NCBI RefSeq assembly: GCF_030463565.1
Contig: NC_134659.1
Span: forward strand, 7,696,511 to 7,760,510
DNA from: Pelecanus crispus
Lineage: Eukaryota; Chordata; Aves; Pelecaniformes; Pelecanidae
Direction of reading: 5' to 3'
DNA length: 64,000 nt
Shown here: positions 44,201 through 56,200 of the stretch, in pieces
Layout of the letters: the number at the start of each line of letters is the position of its first letter
Position numbering within the stretch: the stretch's first letter is position 1
Translations under genes and position numbers: made by a program
The notes under the pieces: generated by a model
What the model saw: only the letters and a program-made list of their open reading frames with translations
Told to the model about the DNA's origin: nothing
Databases searched by the model: none

Positions 44201-47200
44201 CCCCGCCCCCCCACGCCCCCCCCCCCCCACGCCCCCCCCCGGCGGTACCGGGCTGTCGGCCTGGTTGATGCCGAGCAGGAAGACGAGCTGCGCCAGGAGC
44301 AGGGCGGTGGCCCCGTGGCGCCGGATGCTGTGGCGGTTGGAGCGGGGCCCCCGCGGCCCCCCCAGCGCCAGCACGGCCAGCAGCAGCCCCGCCAGCCCCA
44401 CGGCCAGCGAGGCGTAGGTCAGGGCGGCCAGCGGCAGGAGCTCCCCGCTCTGCGGCACCGCGGCCGCGTCGGCGTGCGCCCCGCCGCGCCACGCCCCGCG
44501 CCCCGCCCCGCGCCCCGCCCGCATCGCCACACACCCCGGCGGGCTTAGGCCTATGGGAAAGCGCCACCCACCTGGCGGGGCCACACCCTCTTTGGTAGCC
44601 CCCTTCCCCCTTCGGGAGCCACGCCCACCGCGCTTAGCCCCCGCCCACATGGCAGCCCCCGCCCACATTTCACACCCCCCCGCCCCCCCTTGGAGCCCTG
44701 CACATCCCGCTTAGCCCCGCCCCACGGCAGCCCCGCCCACATTTCACAGCCCCGCCCCGCCTTGGAGCCCCGCCCACCCCGCTTAGCCCCCGCCCACATG
44801 GCAGCCCCGCCCACATTTCACACCCCCCGCCCCCCCCTTGGAGCCCTGCACATCCCGCTTAGCCCCGCCCCACGGCAGCCCCGCCCACATTTCACAGCCC
44901 CGCCCCGCCTTGGAGCCCCGCCCACCCCGCTTAGCCCCGCCCACATGGCAGCCCCGCCCACATTTCACACCCCCGCCCCCCCCTTGGAGCCCCGCACATC
45001 CCGCTTAGCCCCGCCCCACGGGAGCCCCGCCCCCATTTCACAGCCCCGCCCCGCCTTGGAGCCCCGCCCACCCCGCTTAGCCCCGCCCCATGGCAGCCCC
45101 GCCCACATTTCACAGTCCCGCCCCCCCCTTGGAGCCCGGCACATCCCGCCTTAGCCCCGCCCCCTTTTAGCCCCGCCCATATTGCTCAGTCCCCGCCCTC
45201 CCTTGGAGCCCCGCCCATCCCGCTTAGCCTCGCCCCACGGGAGCCCCGCCCCCATTTCACAGCCCCGCCCCCTTGGAGCCCCGCCCCCTTTTAGCCCCGC
45301 CCATATTGCTCAGTCCCGCCCCCCCCTTGGAGCCCCGCCCATCCCGCTTAGCCCCGCCCCACGGGAGCCCCGCCCAGCTGAGCCCCGCCCCCGTTTCACA
45401 GTCCCACCCCCCGAGCCCCCGCCCATCCCGCTTAGCCCCGCCCCCTTTTAGCCCCGCCCCATGGCAGCCCCGCCCATATTGCTCAGTCCCGCCCCCCCTT
45501 GGAGCCCCGCCCACCCCGCTTAGCCCCGCCCCATGGCAGCCCCGCCCCCATTTCACAGCCCCGCCCCCCTTGGAGCCCCGCCCATCCCACTTAGCCCCGC
45601 CCACATTTCTCAGCCCCGCCCCCTTGGAGCCTCGCCCACCCCGCTTAGCCCCGCCCCACAGGAGCCCCGCCCTGTCCCTGGGTCCCCCCGTGTCCTGTGC
45701 CCCCCGTGCCCCCCCACATCCCCCGTGTCCCCCCCGTGCCCCCCCGTGCCCCCCATATCCCCCGTGCCCCCCATGTCCCCCCCATGTCCCCCCCGTGCCC
45801 CCCACATCCCCCGTGCCCCCCACATCCCCGTGCCCCCCCGTGCCCCCCACATCCCCCGTGCCCCCCACATCCCCCGTGCCCCCCCGTGTCCCCCACATCC
45901 CCCGTGCCCCCCCCGTGCCCCCCCCACATCCCCCGTGACCCCCCCATATCCCCCGTGCCCCCCGTGCCCCCCCCACATCCCCCGTGACCCCCCCATATCC
46001 CCCCGTGCCCCCCGTGCCCCCCACATCCCCCGTGCCCCCCCACATCCCCCGTGCCCCCCCACATCCCCCGTGCCCCCCCGTGCCCCCCCACATCCCCCGT
46101 GACCCCCCCATATCCCCCGTGCCCCCCGTGCCCCCCACATCCCCCGTGCCCCCCCACATCCCCCGTGCCCCCCATGTCCCCCCCGTGCCCCCCGTGTCCC
46201 CCGTGCCCCCCACGTCCCCCGTGCCCCCCCACATCCCCCGTGCCCCCCATGTCCCCCCCCGTGCCCCCCCACATCCCCCGTGCCCCCCGTGCCCCCCACA
46301 TCCCCCGTGCCCCCCCGTGCCCCCGGTGCCCCCCATGCCCCCCGTGCCCCCCCCGTGCCCCCGGTGCCCCCCCGCCCCCCGTGCCCCCGCACCTCGCGGC
46401 GGGACCGGTCCATGAGCACGGCGAAGCTGCTGAGCTGGCGGCACTGGCAGCTCACGTGGCTCCGGTTGCGGAACACGACGGCGCAGCCCCCTCGCCGACC
46501 AGCCGCCCGGGACCCCCCGCCCTGCGCCGGCACCTCAGCCCCCGCACGGACCCCCCGCACCGGGACCCCCCCCCCCCACCGGGACCCCCGCCCTGCGCCG
46601 GCACCTCAGCCCCCGCACGGACCCCCGCCCACCGGGACCCCCCCCCCCACCGGGACCCCCCGCCCCGCCCGGGACACCCACCCTGCCCGGGACCCCCGCC
46701 CCACCGGGACCCCCGCCCTGCGCCGGCACCTCAGCCTCCGCACGGACCCCCGCCCCCGCAGGGACCCCCCGCCCCGCCGGACCCCCCCCCCACCGGACCC
46801 CCGCCCTGCCCGGGACCCCCGCCCTGCGCTGGCACCTCAGCCCCCGCACGAACCCCCGCCCACCGGGACCCCCCCCCCCACCGGGACCCCCGCCCTGCGC
46901 CGGCACCTCAGCCCCCGCACGGACCCCCCCCCCACCGGGACCCCCGCCCCGCCCGGGACCCCCGCCCTGCGCCGGCACCTCAGCCTCCGCACGGACCCCC
47001 GCCCCGCAGGGACCCCCGCCCCACCGGGACCCCCCGCCCCGCCCGGGATCCCCACCCTGCCCGGGGACACCCACTGGCACCCTCAGCCTCCACCCAGGAC
47101 CCCCACCCCGCCCGGGACCCCCGCCCCGCAGGGACCCCTGCCCCACCCGGGACACCCACCGTGCCCGGGGACACCCACTGGCACCCTCAGCCTCCGCCCG

Positions 47201-50200
47201 GGACCCCCGCCCCGCCCGGGACCCCCGCCCTGCCCGGGACACCCACCCTGCGCCGGCACCTCAGCCTCCGCAGGGACCCCCGCCCCGCAGGGACCCCCCA
47301 CCCCGCCCAGGACACCCCACCGTGCCCGGGGACACCCACTGGCACCCTCAGCCTCCGCCCGGGACCCCCACCCCGCCCGGGACCCCCACCCCGAAGGGAC
47401 CCCCCACCCCACCCGGGACACCTGCCCTGCGTCGACACCTCAGCCTCCGCCCGGACCCCCGCCCCGCAGGGACCCCCGCCCCGCCCGGGACCCCTGCCCT
47501 GCCCGGGACACCCACTGACACCCTCAGCCTCCACCCGGGACCCCCGCCTGGGACCCCCACCCTGCCCAGGTCCCCCACCCCACCCAGGACCCCCACCCTG
47601 CCCAGAACCCCCACCGGCACCCTCAGCCACTGCTCAGGGGCACCCACCCCCCCCAGGATGCCCACAGGCACCCCACCCCTGACACCCCCCCCACCCGGGA
47701 CGACCCCACCCCACCGGGACCACCCACCAGCACCCCCGTCCCCGCCCACCGCCCACCACGCCCCCGTCCCCGTGTCACCCCCCAAGGTCAAGGCCTCCGA
47801 GCACGGCCCTGTCCCCTGCCACTGCCCCCCGTGACCCCAGGGCCCTCCCCATCCCCACGACACCCACCGGGTGCCACCCACCCACCCCGCCCGCGCCGCG
47901 CCCGGGGGTCCCGCCCGGGGGTCCCGCCCGGGGTGCCCCCCACTCACAGCAGGGAGTGGTTCCAGAAGACGCAGACGGGCTTGGAGCGCTCCTGGGTCTC
48001 CAGCAGCCGGAACTGGAGGGTGAGGGGCTTGGCCAGCACCCCGCCGCGCCCGCGCCCCCCCCGGCGTGCACGCTGATGCTCACCACCGGCGTGTTGATCA
48101 CCGGGCGCTTGGGCACCCTGGGGTGCGGCGGGGTCAGGGGTCCCCATGGGCACCCCCGCACCCCCGTGCCCCCACCCTTGGGTGCCCCATGGGCACCCTC
48201 CCTGTCCCCAATGTCCCACCACCCCCCTGGGCACCCTCCCACCCCCCGTGCCCCCACCCTTGGGCACCCCTTGGGCACCCTCCCACCCCCCGTGCCCCCA
48301 CCCTTGGGCACCCATGGGCACCCTCCCACCCCCTGGGCACCTTCCCACCCCCGTGCCCCCACCCTTGGGCATCCCATGGGCACCCTCCCCTGTCCCCAAT
48401 ATCCCACCACCCCATGGGCACCCTCCCACCCCCCGTGCCCCCACCCATGGGCACCCCACGGGCACCCTCCCAGCCCCCCATGCCCCCACCCTTGGGCATC
48501 CATGGGCACCCTCCCCCCCCCTGTGCCCCCCACCCTTGGGCACCCATGGGCACCCTCCCTGTCTCCCCATCCCCCACCACCCCACGGGCACCCTCCCACC
48601 CCCCGTGCCCCCACCCTTGGGCACCCACGGGCACCCTCCCTGTCCCCAATGTCCCACCACCCCACGGGCACCCACCTCAGCCCCCCTTGGGCACCCCATG
48701 GGCACCCTCCCACCCCCCGTGCCCCCACCCATGGGCACCCATGGGCACCCCCCCACCCCCCGTGCCCCCACCCCTTGGGCACCCCACGGGCACCCTCCCC
48801 CCCGTGCCCCCCCCCGTGCCCCCCGCACCTGAGGCTGCGCTTGTCGGTGTCGTAGCGCTCGGGCAGGAGCGTGGCCAGGGTGCGGTAGATGATGACGCTG
48901 GCGATGGCCTGGCCCTGGCCCAGGGCTGGGTGCCGCCTGCGCCGGGTCACCAGGGGTCGCCTGCCCCTCCTCGCCCTCCTCCTCCTCCTCCTCCTCCTCC
49001 TCCGCTGCGGCATCTTCGGCCTCCTCCTCCTCCTCCTCCTCCTGCCCGCCCATGCCCTGCGCTGGCTGCCCGGGCCCCACCCGAGGGGCCTGGGGGTGTG
49101 GGTGGGGGCTGGCATGAGGCACTGCCAGCCCCACGGCCACGCCGGGGACCCCAACCCCGCCAGCCCCACGGCCACGCCGGGGACCCCCAATTCTGCCAGC
49201 CCCATCCTGGGGTCCCCAACCCCACCAGCCCCCACGGCCACACCAGGGACCCCAACCCCGCCAGCCCCATCCCTGGGGACCCCAACCCCCGCCAGCCCCA
49301 CGGCCACGCCGGGGGACCCCAATTCTGCCAGCCCCACGGCCACACCGGGGACCCCAATTCTGCCAGCCCCCACGCCCACGCCGGGGACCCCAATTCTGCC
49401 AGCCCCATCCTGGGGTCCCCAACCCCACCAGCCCCACGGCCACACCAGGGACCCCCAACCCCGCCAGCCCCACGGCCACACCGGGGACCCCAATTCTGCC
49501 AGCCCCATCCTGGGGTCCCCAACACCACCAGCCCCACGGCCACACCGGGGACCCCAATTCTGCCAGCCCCACGGCCACGCCGGGGACCCCAACCCCGCCA
49601 GCCCCACGGCCACGCCGGGGACCCCAATTCTGCCAGCCCCATCCTGGGGTCCCCAACCCCACCAGCCCCACGGCCACACCAGGGACCCCAACCCCCGCCA
49701 GCCCCACGGCCACACCGGGGACCCCAACCCCGCCAGCCCCACGGCCACACCGGGGACCCCCAATTCTGCCAGCCCCATCCTGGGGTCCCCAACACCACCA
49801 GCCCCACGGCCACACCGGGGACCCCCAATTCTGCCAGCCCCACGCCCACCGCCGGGGACCCCAATTCTGCCAGCCCCATCCTGGGGTCCCCAACCCCACC
49901 AGCCCCCACGGCCACACCAGGGACCCCAATTCTGCCAGCCCCACGGCCACACCGGGGACCCCAATTCTGCCAGCCCCATCCTGGGGTCCCCAACACCACC
50001 AGCCCCACGGCCACACCGGGGACCCCAATTCTGCCAGCCCCACGGCCACACCGGGGACCCCAACCCCGCCAGCCCCATCCTGGGGTCCCCAACCCCGCCA
50101 GCCCCATCCTGGGGTCCCCAACCCCACCAGCCCCACGGCCACACCAGGGTCCCCAACCCCGCCAGCCCCACGGCCACACCAGGGACCCCAACCCTGCCAG

Positions 50201-53200
50201 CCCATGCTGGGGTCCCCAACCCCGCCAGCCCCATCCTGGGGTCCCTAACCCCACCAGCCCCACAGCCACGCCAGGGACCCCAACCCCGCGAGCCCCACAG
50301 CCACACCGGGGACCCCAATTCTGCCAGCCCCACGGCCATCCTGGGGTCCCCAACCCTGCCAGCCCCATCCTGGGGTGCCCAACCCCGCCAGCCCCACGGC
50401 CACACCGGGGACCCCAACCCCACCAGCCCCATGTTGGGGTCCTCAACCCCACCAGCCCCATGGCCACGCCGGGGTCCCCAATTCTGCCAGCCCCATCCTG
50501 GGGTGCCCAACCCCACCAGCCCCATGGCCACACCGGGGTCCCCAACCCTGCCAGCCCCATGCTGGGGACCCCAAACCCGCCAGCCCCATGGCCACACTGG
50601 GGACCCCAACCCCGCCAGCCCCATCCTGGGGTGCCCAACCCCGCCAGCCCCATGGCCACGCCAGGGTCCCCAATTCTGCCAGCCCCACGGCCATCCTGGG
50701 GTCCCCAAACCCCAAACCCCAAGCCCCACGGCCACGCCGGGGACCCCAATTCTGCCCGCCCCATCTTGGGGTCCCCAACCCCGCCAGCCCCACGGCCATC
50801 CTGGGGTCCCCAACCCCACCAGCCCCATCCTGGGGTCCCCAACCCTGCCAGCCCCACGGCCACACCAGGGACCCCAACCCTGCCAGCCCCATCCTGGGGT
50901 CCCCAACCCCCCCAGCCCCACGGCCACGCTGGGGTCCCCAATTCTGCCAGCCCCATGGCCACGCCGGGGTCCCCAGCCCCGCCAGCCCCATGTTGGGGTC
51001 CCCAACCCCGCCAGCCCCATCCTGGGGTCCCCAACCCACCAGCCCCACGGCCACACTGGGGTGCCCAACCCCGCCAGCCCCACGGCCACGCCAGGGTCCC
51101 CAACCCCGCCAGCCCCATGTTGGGGTCCCCAACCCTGCCAGCCCCACGGCCACACTGGGGTCCCCCCCCAACCCCGCCGGCCCCACGGCCATGCCGGGGT
51201 CCCCAGCCCTGCCAGCCCCATTCCAGGGTCCCCCCATCCCCGCCAGCCCATGGATGTGCCAGGGTCCCCCCCGCCCCCCAGCCTGTGCCAGCCCCCCCCC
51301 GGCCCCCCCGGCCCCCCCAGCCTCAGGCCCGGACTCACGGAAGACGCCGTCGGGCAGGATGACGGTGGTCTCCAGGTCGGGGGGCTTCTCCCCCCGCAGC
51401 GCCTCGTAGCGCGGCAGCCGGGTGCCCGCGAAGCTGCCCTTGTCCAGCCGCACCACCGACACCACTGCGGCACCGCGCACCCATGGCCCACGGCACCCAC
51501 GGTCCCCCCACCCACAGCCCCTGCACCCATGGTCCCCTCAGCCACGGCACCCACAGCACCCACGGTCCCCCCACCCACAGCCCCCTGCACCCACAGTCCC
51601 CCCACCCACGGTCCCTGCACCCACAGTCCCCCCACCCACGGCACCCACAGCACCCAGGGTCCCCCCACCCACGGCCCCCTGCACCCACAGCCCCTGCACC
51701 CATGGTCCCCTCAGCCACAGCACCCACGGCCCCCTGCACCCACGGTCCCCCCACCCACGGCCCCCTGCACCCACAGCCCCCTGCACCCACAGTCCCCCCA
51801 CCCACAGCCCCCTGCACCCACAGTCCCCCCACCCACGGCACCCACAGCACCCAGGGTCCCCCCACCCACGGCCCCCTGCACCCACAGCCCCCTGCACCCA
51901 CAGTCCCCCCACCCACGGCACCCACAGCACCCAGGGTCCCCCCACCCATGCCCCCCTGCACCCACAGCCCCTGCACCCACAGCTCCCCGCACCCACGGTC
52001 CCCCCACCCACGGCACCCACGGTCCCCCCCACCCACAGCCCCTGCACCCATGGTCCCCTCAGCCACGGCACCCACAGCCCCTGCACCCACAGCCCCTGCA
52101 CCCACAGTCCCCCCACCCACAGCCCCTGCACCCACAGCCCCCTGCACCCACAGTCCCGCCACCCATGGCACCCATGGCCCCCTGCACCCATGGTCCCCCC
52201 ACCCACAGCACCCACGGCCCCCTGCACCCACAGCCCCTGCACCCATGGTCCCCTCAGCCACGGCACCCACAGCCCCTGCACCCACAGCCCCCTGCACCCA
52301 CAGTCCCGCCACCCACGGCACCCATGGCCCCCTGCACCCATGGTCCCCCCACCCACAGCACCCACGGTCCCTGCACCCACGGTCCCCCCACCCACAGCCC
52401 CCTGCACCCACAGCCCCTGCACCCATGGCCCCCTGCACCCACAGCCCCCTGCACCCACAGCCCCTGCACCCACAGTCCCCCCACCCACGGCACCCATGGC
52501 CCCCTGCACCCACAGTCCCCCCACCCACAGCCCCTGCACCCATGGTCCCCTCACCCACAGCACCCACGGCCCCCTGCACCCACGGTCCCCCCACCCACAG
52601 CCCCCTGCACCCACAGTCCCCCCACCCACGGCACCCATGGCCCCCTGCACCCATGGTCCCCCCACCCACAGCCCCCTGCACCCACAGTCCCTGCACCCAT
52701 GGCCCCCGCACCCACAGCCCACGGCCCCCACGGTCTCCTGCACCCGCCACCCCCACACCCACGGACCCCCCCGCACCCACGGTCCCTGCACCCATGGTCC
52801 CTGGCACCCACAGTGCCCGCACCCACGGTCCCCCCCACCCACGGTCCCTGCACCCACGGCCCCTGCACCCATGGCCCCCTCACCCACGGCACCCACAGCC
52901 CCCCGCACCCACGGCCCCCAGCACCCACAGCGCAGGTCCCTGGGTATGTGTCCCCTGGGCACACGCGTGGCAGCATCCCCGGTGCACACGTGCACACACA
53001 CACACGCACACACACAAATGCCCATGTTCCTGGGCACACGCGTGTCCCCTGGGCACACGTAGCGGGGGGCACAGCACTCATGTCCCCAGGCTGCACATGT
53101 CCATGTCCCCAGGCACACGCATGCCCACGTCCCCGGGCACACGCAGACCCGTGTTCCCTGGCACATCCCCTGGGCACACACATGCCTACCAGCCTGGTCA

Positions 53201-56200
53201 CACGTGTGTCCCCGGTCATACATGTGTCCCCAGACACATACATGTCCCCAACCCTAAGCATGCAGGGACCCACAGCCCCTGGTCACACACACACCCATGG
53301 ACCGAGGGGCACATGTGTCTTTGGGCATACACATGTCCCCGGGCACATGCGTGTCCCCCAGGTACACACATGCCCATGTCCCCAGCACACGTGTCCTTGA
53401 GCACACGCATGTGCCCTGGGCACACGTGTCCCCAGGCACACACATGTCCCCTGGGCACACACATGTCCTTGGGGACATGCGTGTTCCCAGGCACACACAT
53501 CTCCCCTGGGCACACACGTGTCCATATCCCCAAGCACACACATGTTCTCCAGGCACACACATACATGTCTTTGGGGACACGCATGTCTCCAGCAGCCACA
53601 AGTCCCCTGAGCACACACGTGTCCCCAAGCACACACATCTCCCCTGGGCACACACGTGTCCATGTCCCCAGGCACACACATGTCCTCCAGGCACATGTGT
53701 GCCCATGTCCCCAGCACACACGTGTCCCCAGGCACACGTATGCCCCCCAGGCACACACATGTCCTTGGGGACACGCACGTCCCCAGCAGCCACACGTCCC
53801 TTGGGCACACACGTGTCCCCAGGCACACACATCTCCCCTGGGCACATGCGTGTCCATGTCCCCAGGCACACACGTGTCCATATCCCCAAGCACACACATG
53901 TTCTCCAGGCACACACATACATGTCTTTGGGGACATGCATGTCTCCAGCAGCCACAAGTCCCCTGAGCACACACGTGTCCCCAAGCACACACATCTCCCC
54001 TGGGCACACACGTGTCCATGTCCCCAGGCACACACATGTCCTCCAGGCACATGTGTGCCCGTGTCCCCAGCACACACGTGTCCTTAGGCACACGTATGCC
54101 CCCCAGGCACACACATGTCCTTGGGGACACGCACGTCCCCAGCAGCCACACGTCCCTTGGGCACACGCGTGTCCCCAGGCACACACATCTCCCCTAGGCA
54201 CATGCGTGTCCATGTCCCCAGGCACACACGTGTCCATATCCCCAAGCACACACATGTTCTCCAGGCACACACATACATGTCTTTGGGGACACGCATGTCT
54301 CCAGCAGCCACAAGTCCCCTGAGCACACATGTGTCCCCAGGCACACACATCTCCCCTGGGCACACACGTGTCCATGTCCCCAGGCACACACACGTCCTCC
54401 AGGCACATGTGTGCCCATGTCCCCAGCACACACGTGTCCTTAGGCACACGTATGCCCCCCAGGCACACACATGTCCTTGGGGACATGCACGTCCCCAGCA
54501 GCCACACGTCCCTTGGGCACACGCGTGTCCCCAGGCACACACGTCTCCCCTAGGCACATGCGTGTCCATGTCCCCAGGCACACACGTGTCCATATCCCCA
54601 AGCACACACATGTTCTCCAAGCACACACATACATGTCTTTGGGGACACGCATGTCTCCAGCAGCCACACGTCCCCTGGGCACACACGTGTCCCCAAGCAC
54701 ACACATCTCCCCTGGGCACACACGTGTCCATGTCCCCAGGCACACACACGTCCTCCAGGCACATGTGTGCCCATGTCCCCAGCACACACGTGTCCTTAGG
54801 CACACGTATGCCCCCCAGGCACACACATGTCCTTGGGGACACGCACGTCCCCAGCAGCCACACGTCCCTTGGGCACACACGTGTCCCCAGGCACACACAT
54901 CTCCCCTGGGCACATGCGTGTCCATGTCCCCAGGCACACACGTGTCCATATCCCCAAGCACACACATGTTCTCCAGGCACACACATACATGTCTTTGGGG
55001 ACACGCATGTCTCCAGCAGCCACACGTCCCCTGGGCACACACGTGTCCCCAAGCACACACATCTCCCCTGGGCACACACGTGTCCATGTCCCCAGGCACA
55101 CACATGTCCTCCAGGCACATGTGTGCCCGTGTCCCCAGCACACACGTGTCCTTAGGCACACGTATGCCCCCCAGGCACACACATGTCCTTGGGGACACGC
55201 ACGTCCCCAGCAGCCACACGTCCCTTGGGCACACACGTGTCCCCAGGCACACACATCTCCCCTGGGCACATGCGTGTCCATGTCCCCAGGCACACACGTG
55301 TCCATATCCCCAAGCACACACATGTTCTCCAGGCACACACATACATGTCTTTGGGGACACGCATGTCTCCAGCAGCCACACGTCCCCTGGGCACACACGT
55401 GTCCATGTCCCCAGGCACACACACGTCCTCCAGGCACATGTGTGCCCATGTCCCCAGCACACACGTGTCCTTAGGCACACGTATGCCCCCCAGGCACACA
55501 CATGTCCCCAGCAGCCACACGTCCCCAGGCACACACACATCCCCTGGGCACACGTGTCCATGTCCCCAGTCACGCACACATCCCCCGGGCACACGCGTGT
55601 CCCCAGGCACACCTACGCCCGTGTCCCCGGCCCCCCGCCCGGCACACGCGTGTGCCCGCTCACCGATGTTGGGGGTGACGATGGTGAAGGGGCTGAGGTA
55701 GGTCTGGGGCATGTTCTGCGCCAGGGCGCTGGCGTAGTCCTCGAAGTGCTTGAGCAGCCAGGCCGTGCCCCCCTCCGTCTGCTGGATCAGCTCCCAGTGC
55801 CGCTTGTTGCTGGCGTCCAGCAGGGCGCTGCCCACCCGCAGCAGGTTCTGCCGGCACGGGCAGGGCGGGCAGTGCCCCCGCTGCCCCGCACCCTGGCACC
55901 GGGGCGCCCGCACCAGCCCACCCCGTCAGGGTGCCCATCGCCCCGGCGTCGGGCCTCCTGCACCAGCCCACCCCGTCAGGGTGCCCTGCACCAGCCCACC
56001 CCGTCAGGGTGCCCGTCACCCTGGCATCAGGCCTCCTGCACCAGCCCACCCCGTCAGGGTGCCCATCGCCCCGGCATCAGGCCTCCTGCACCAGCCCACC
56101 CCGTCAGGGTGCCCGTCACCCTGCATCAGGCCTCCTGCACCAGCCCACCCCGTCAGGGTGCCCATCGCCCTGGCATCGGGCCTCCTGCACCAGCCCACCC

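Noticed and set aside
42160-45680. tRNA or other small RNA clusters
   Set aside because: No A/B-box pair, cloverleaf or terminator T-run; the periodic GGGCGGGG/GGCTA strings are minisatellite units.
52981-53020. Simple CA microsatellite as a separate feature
   Set aside because: It is the left end of the larger ACACGTGT array and is described there.
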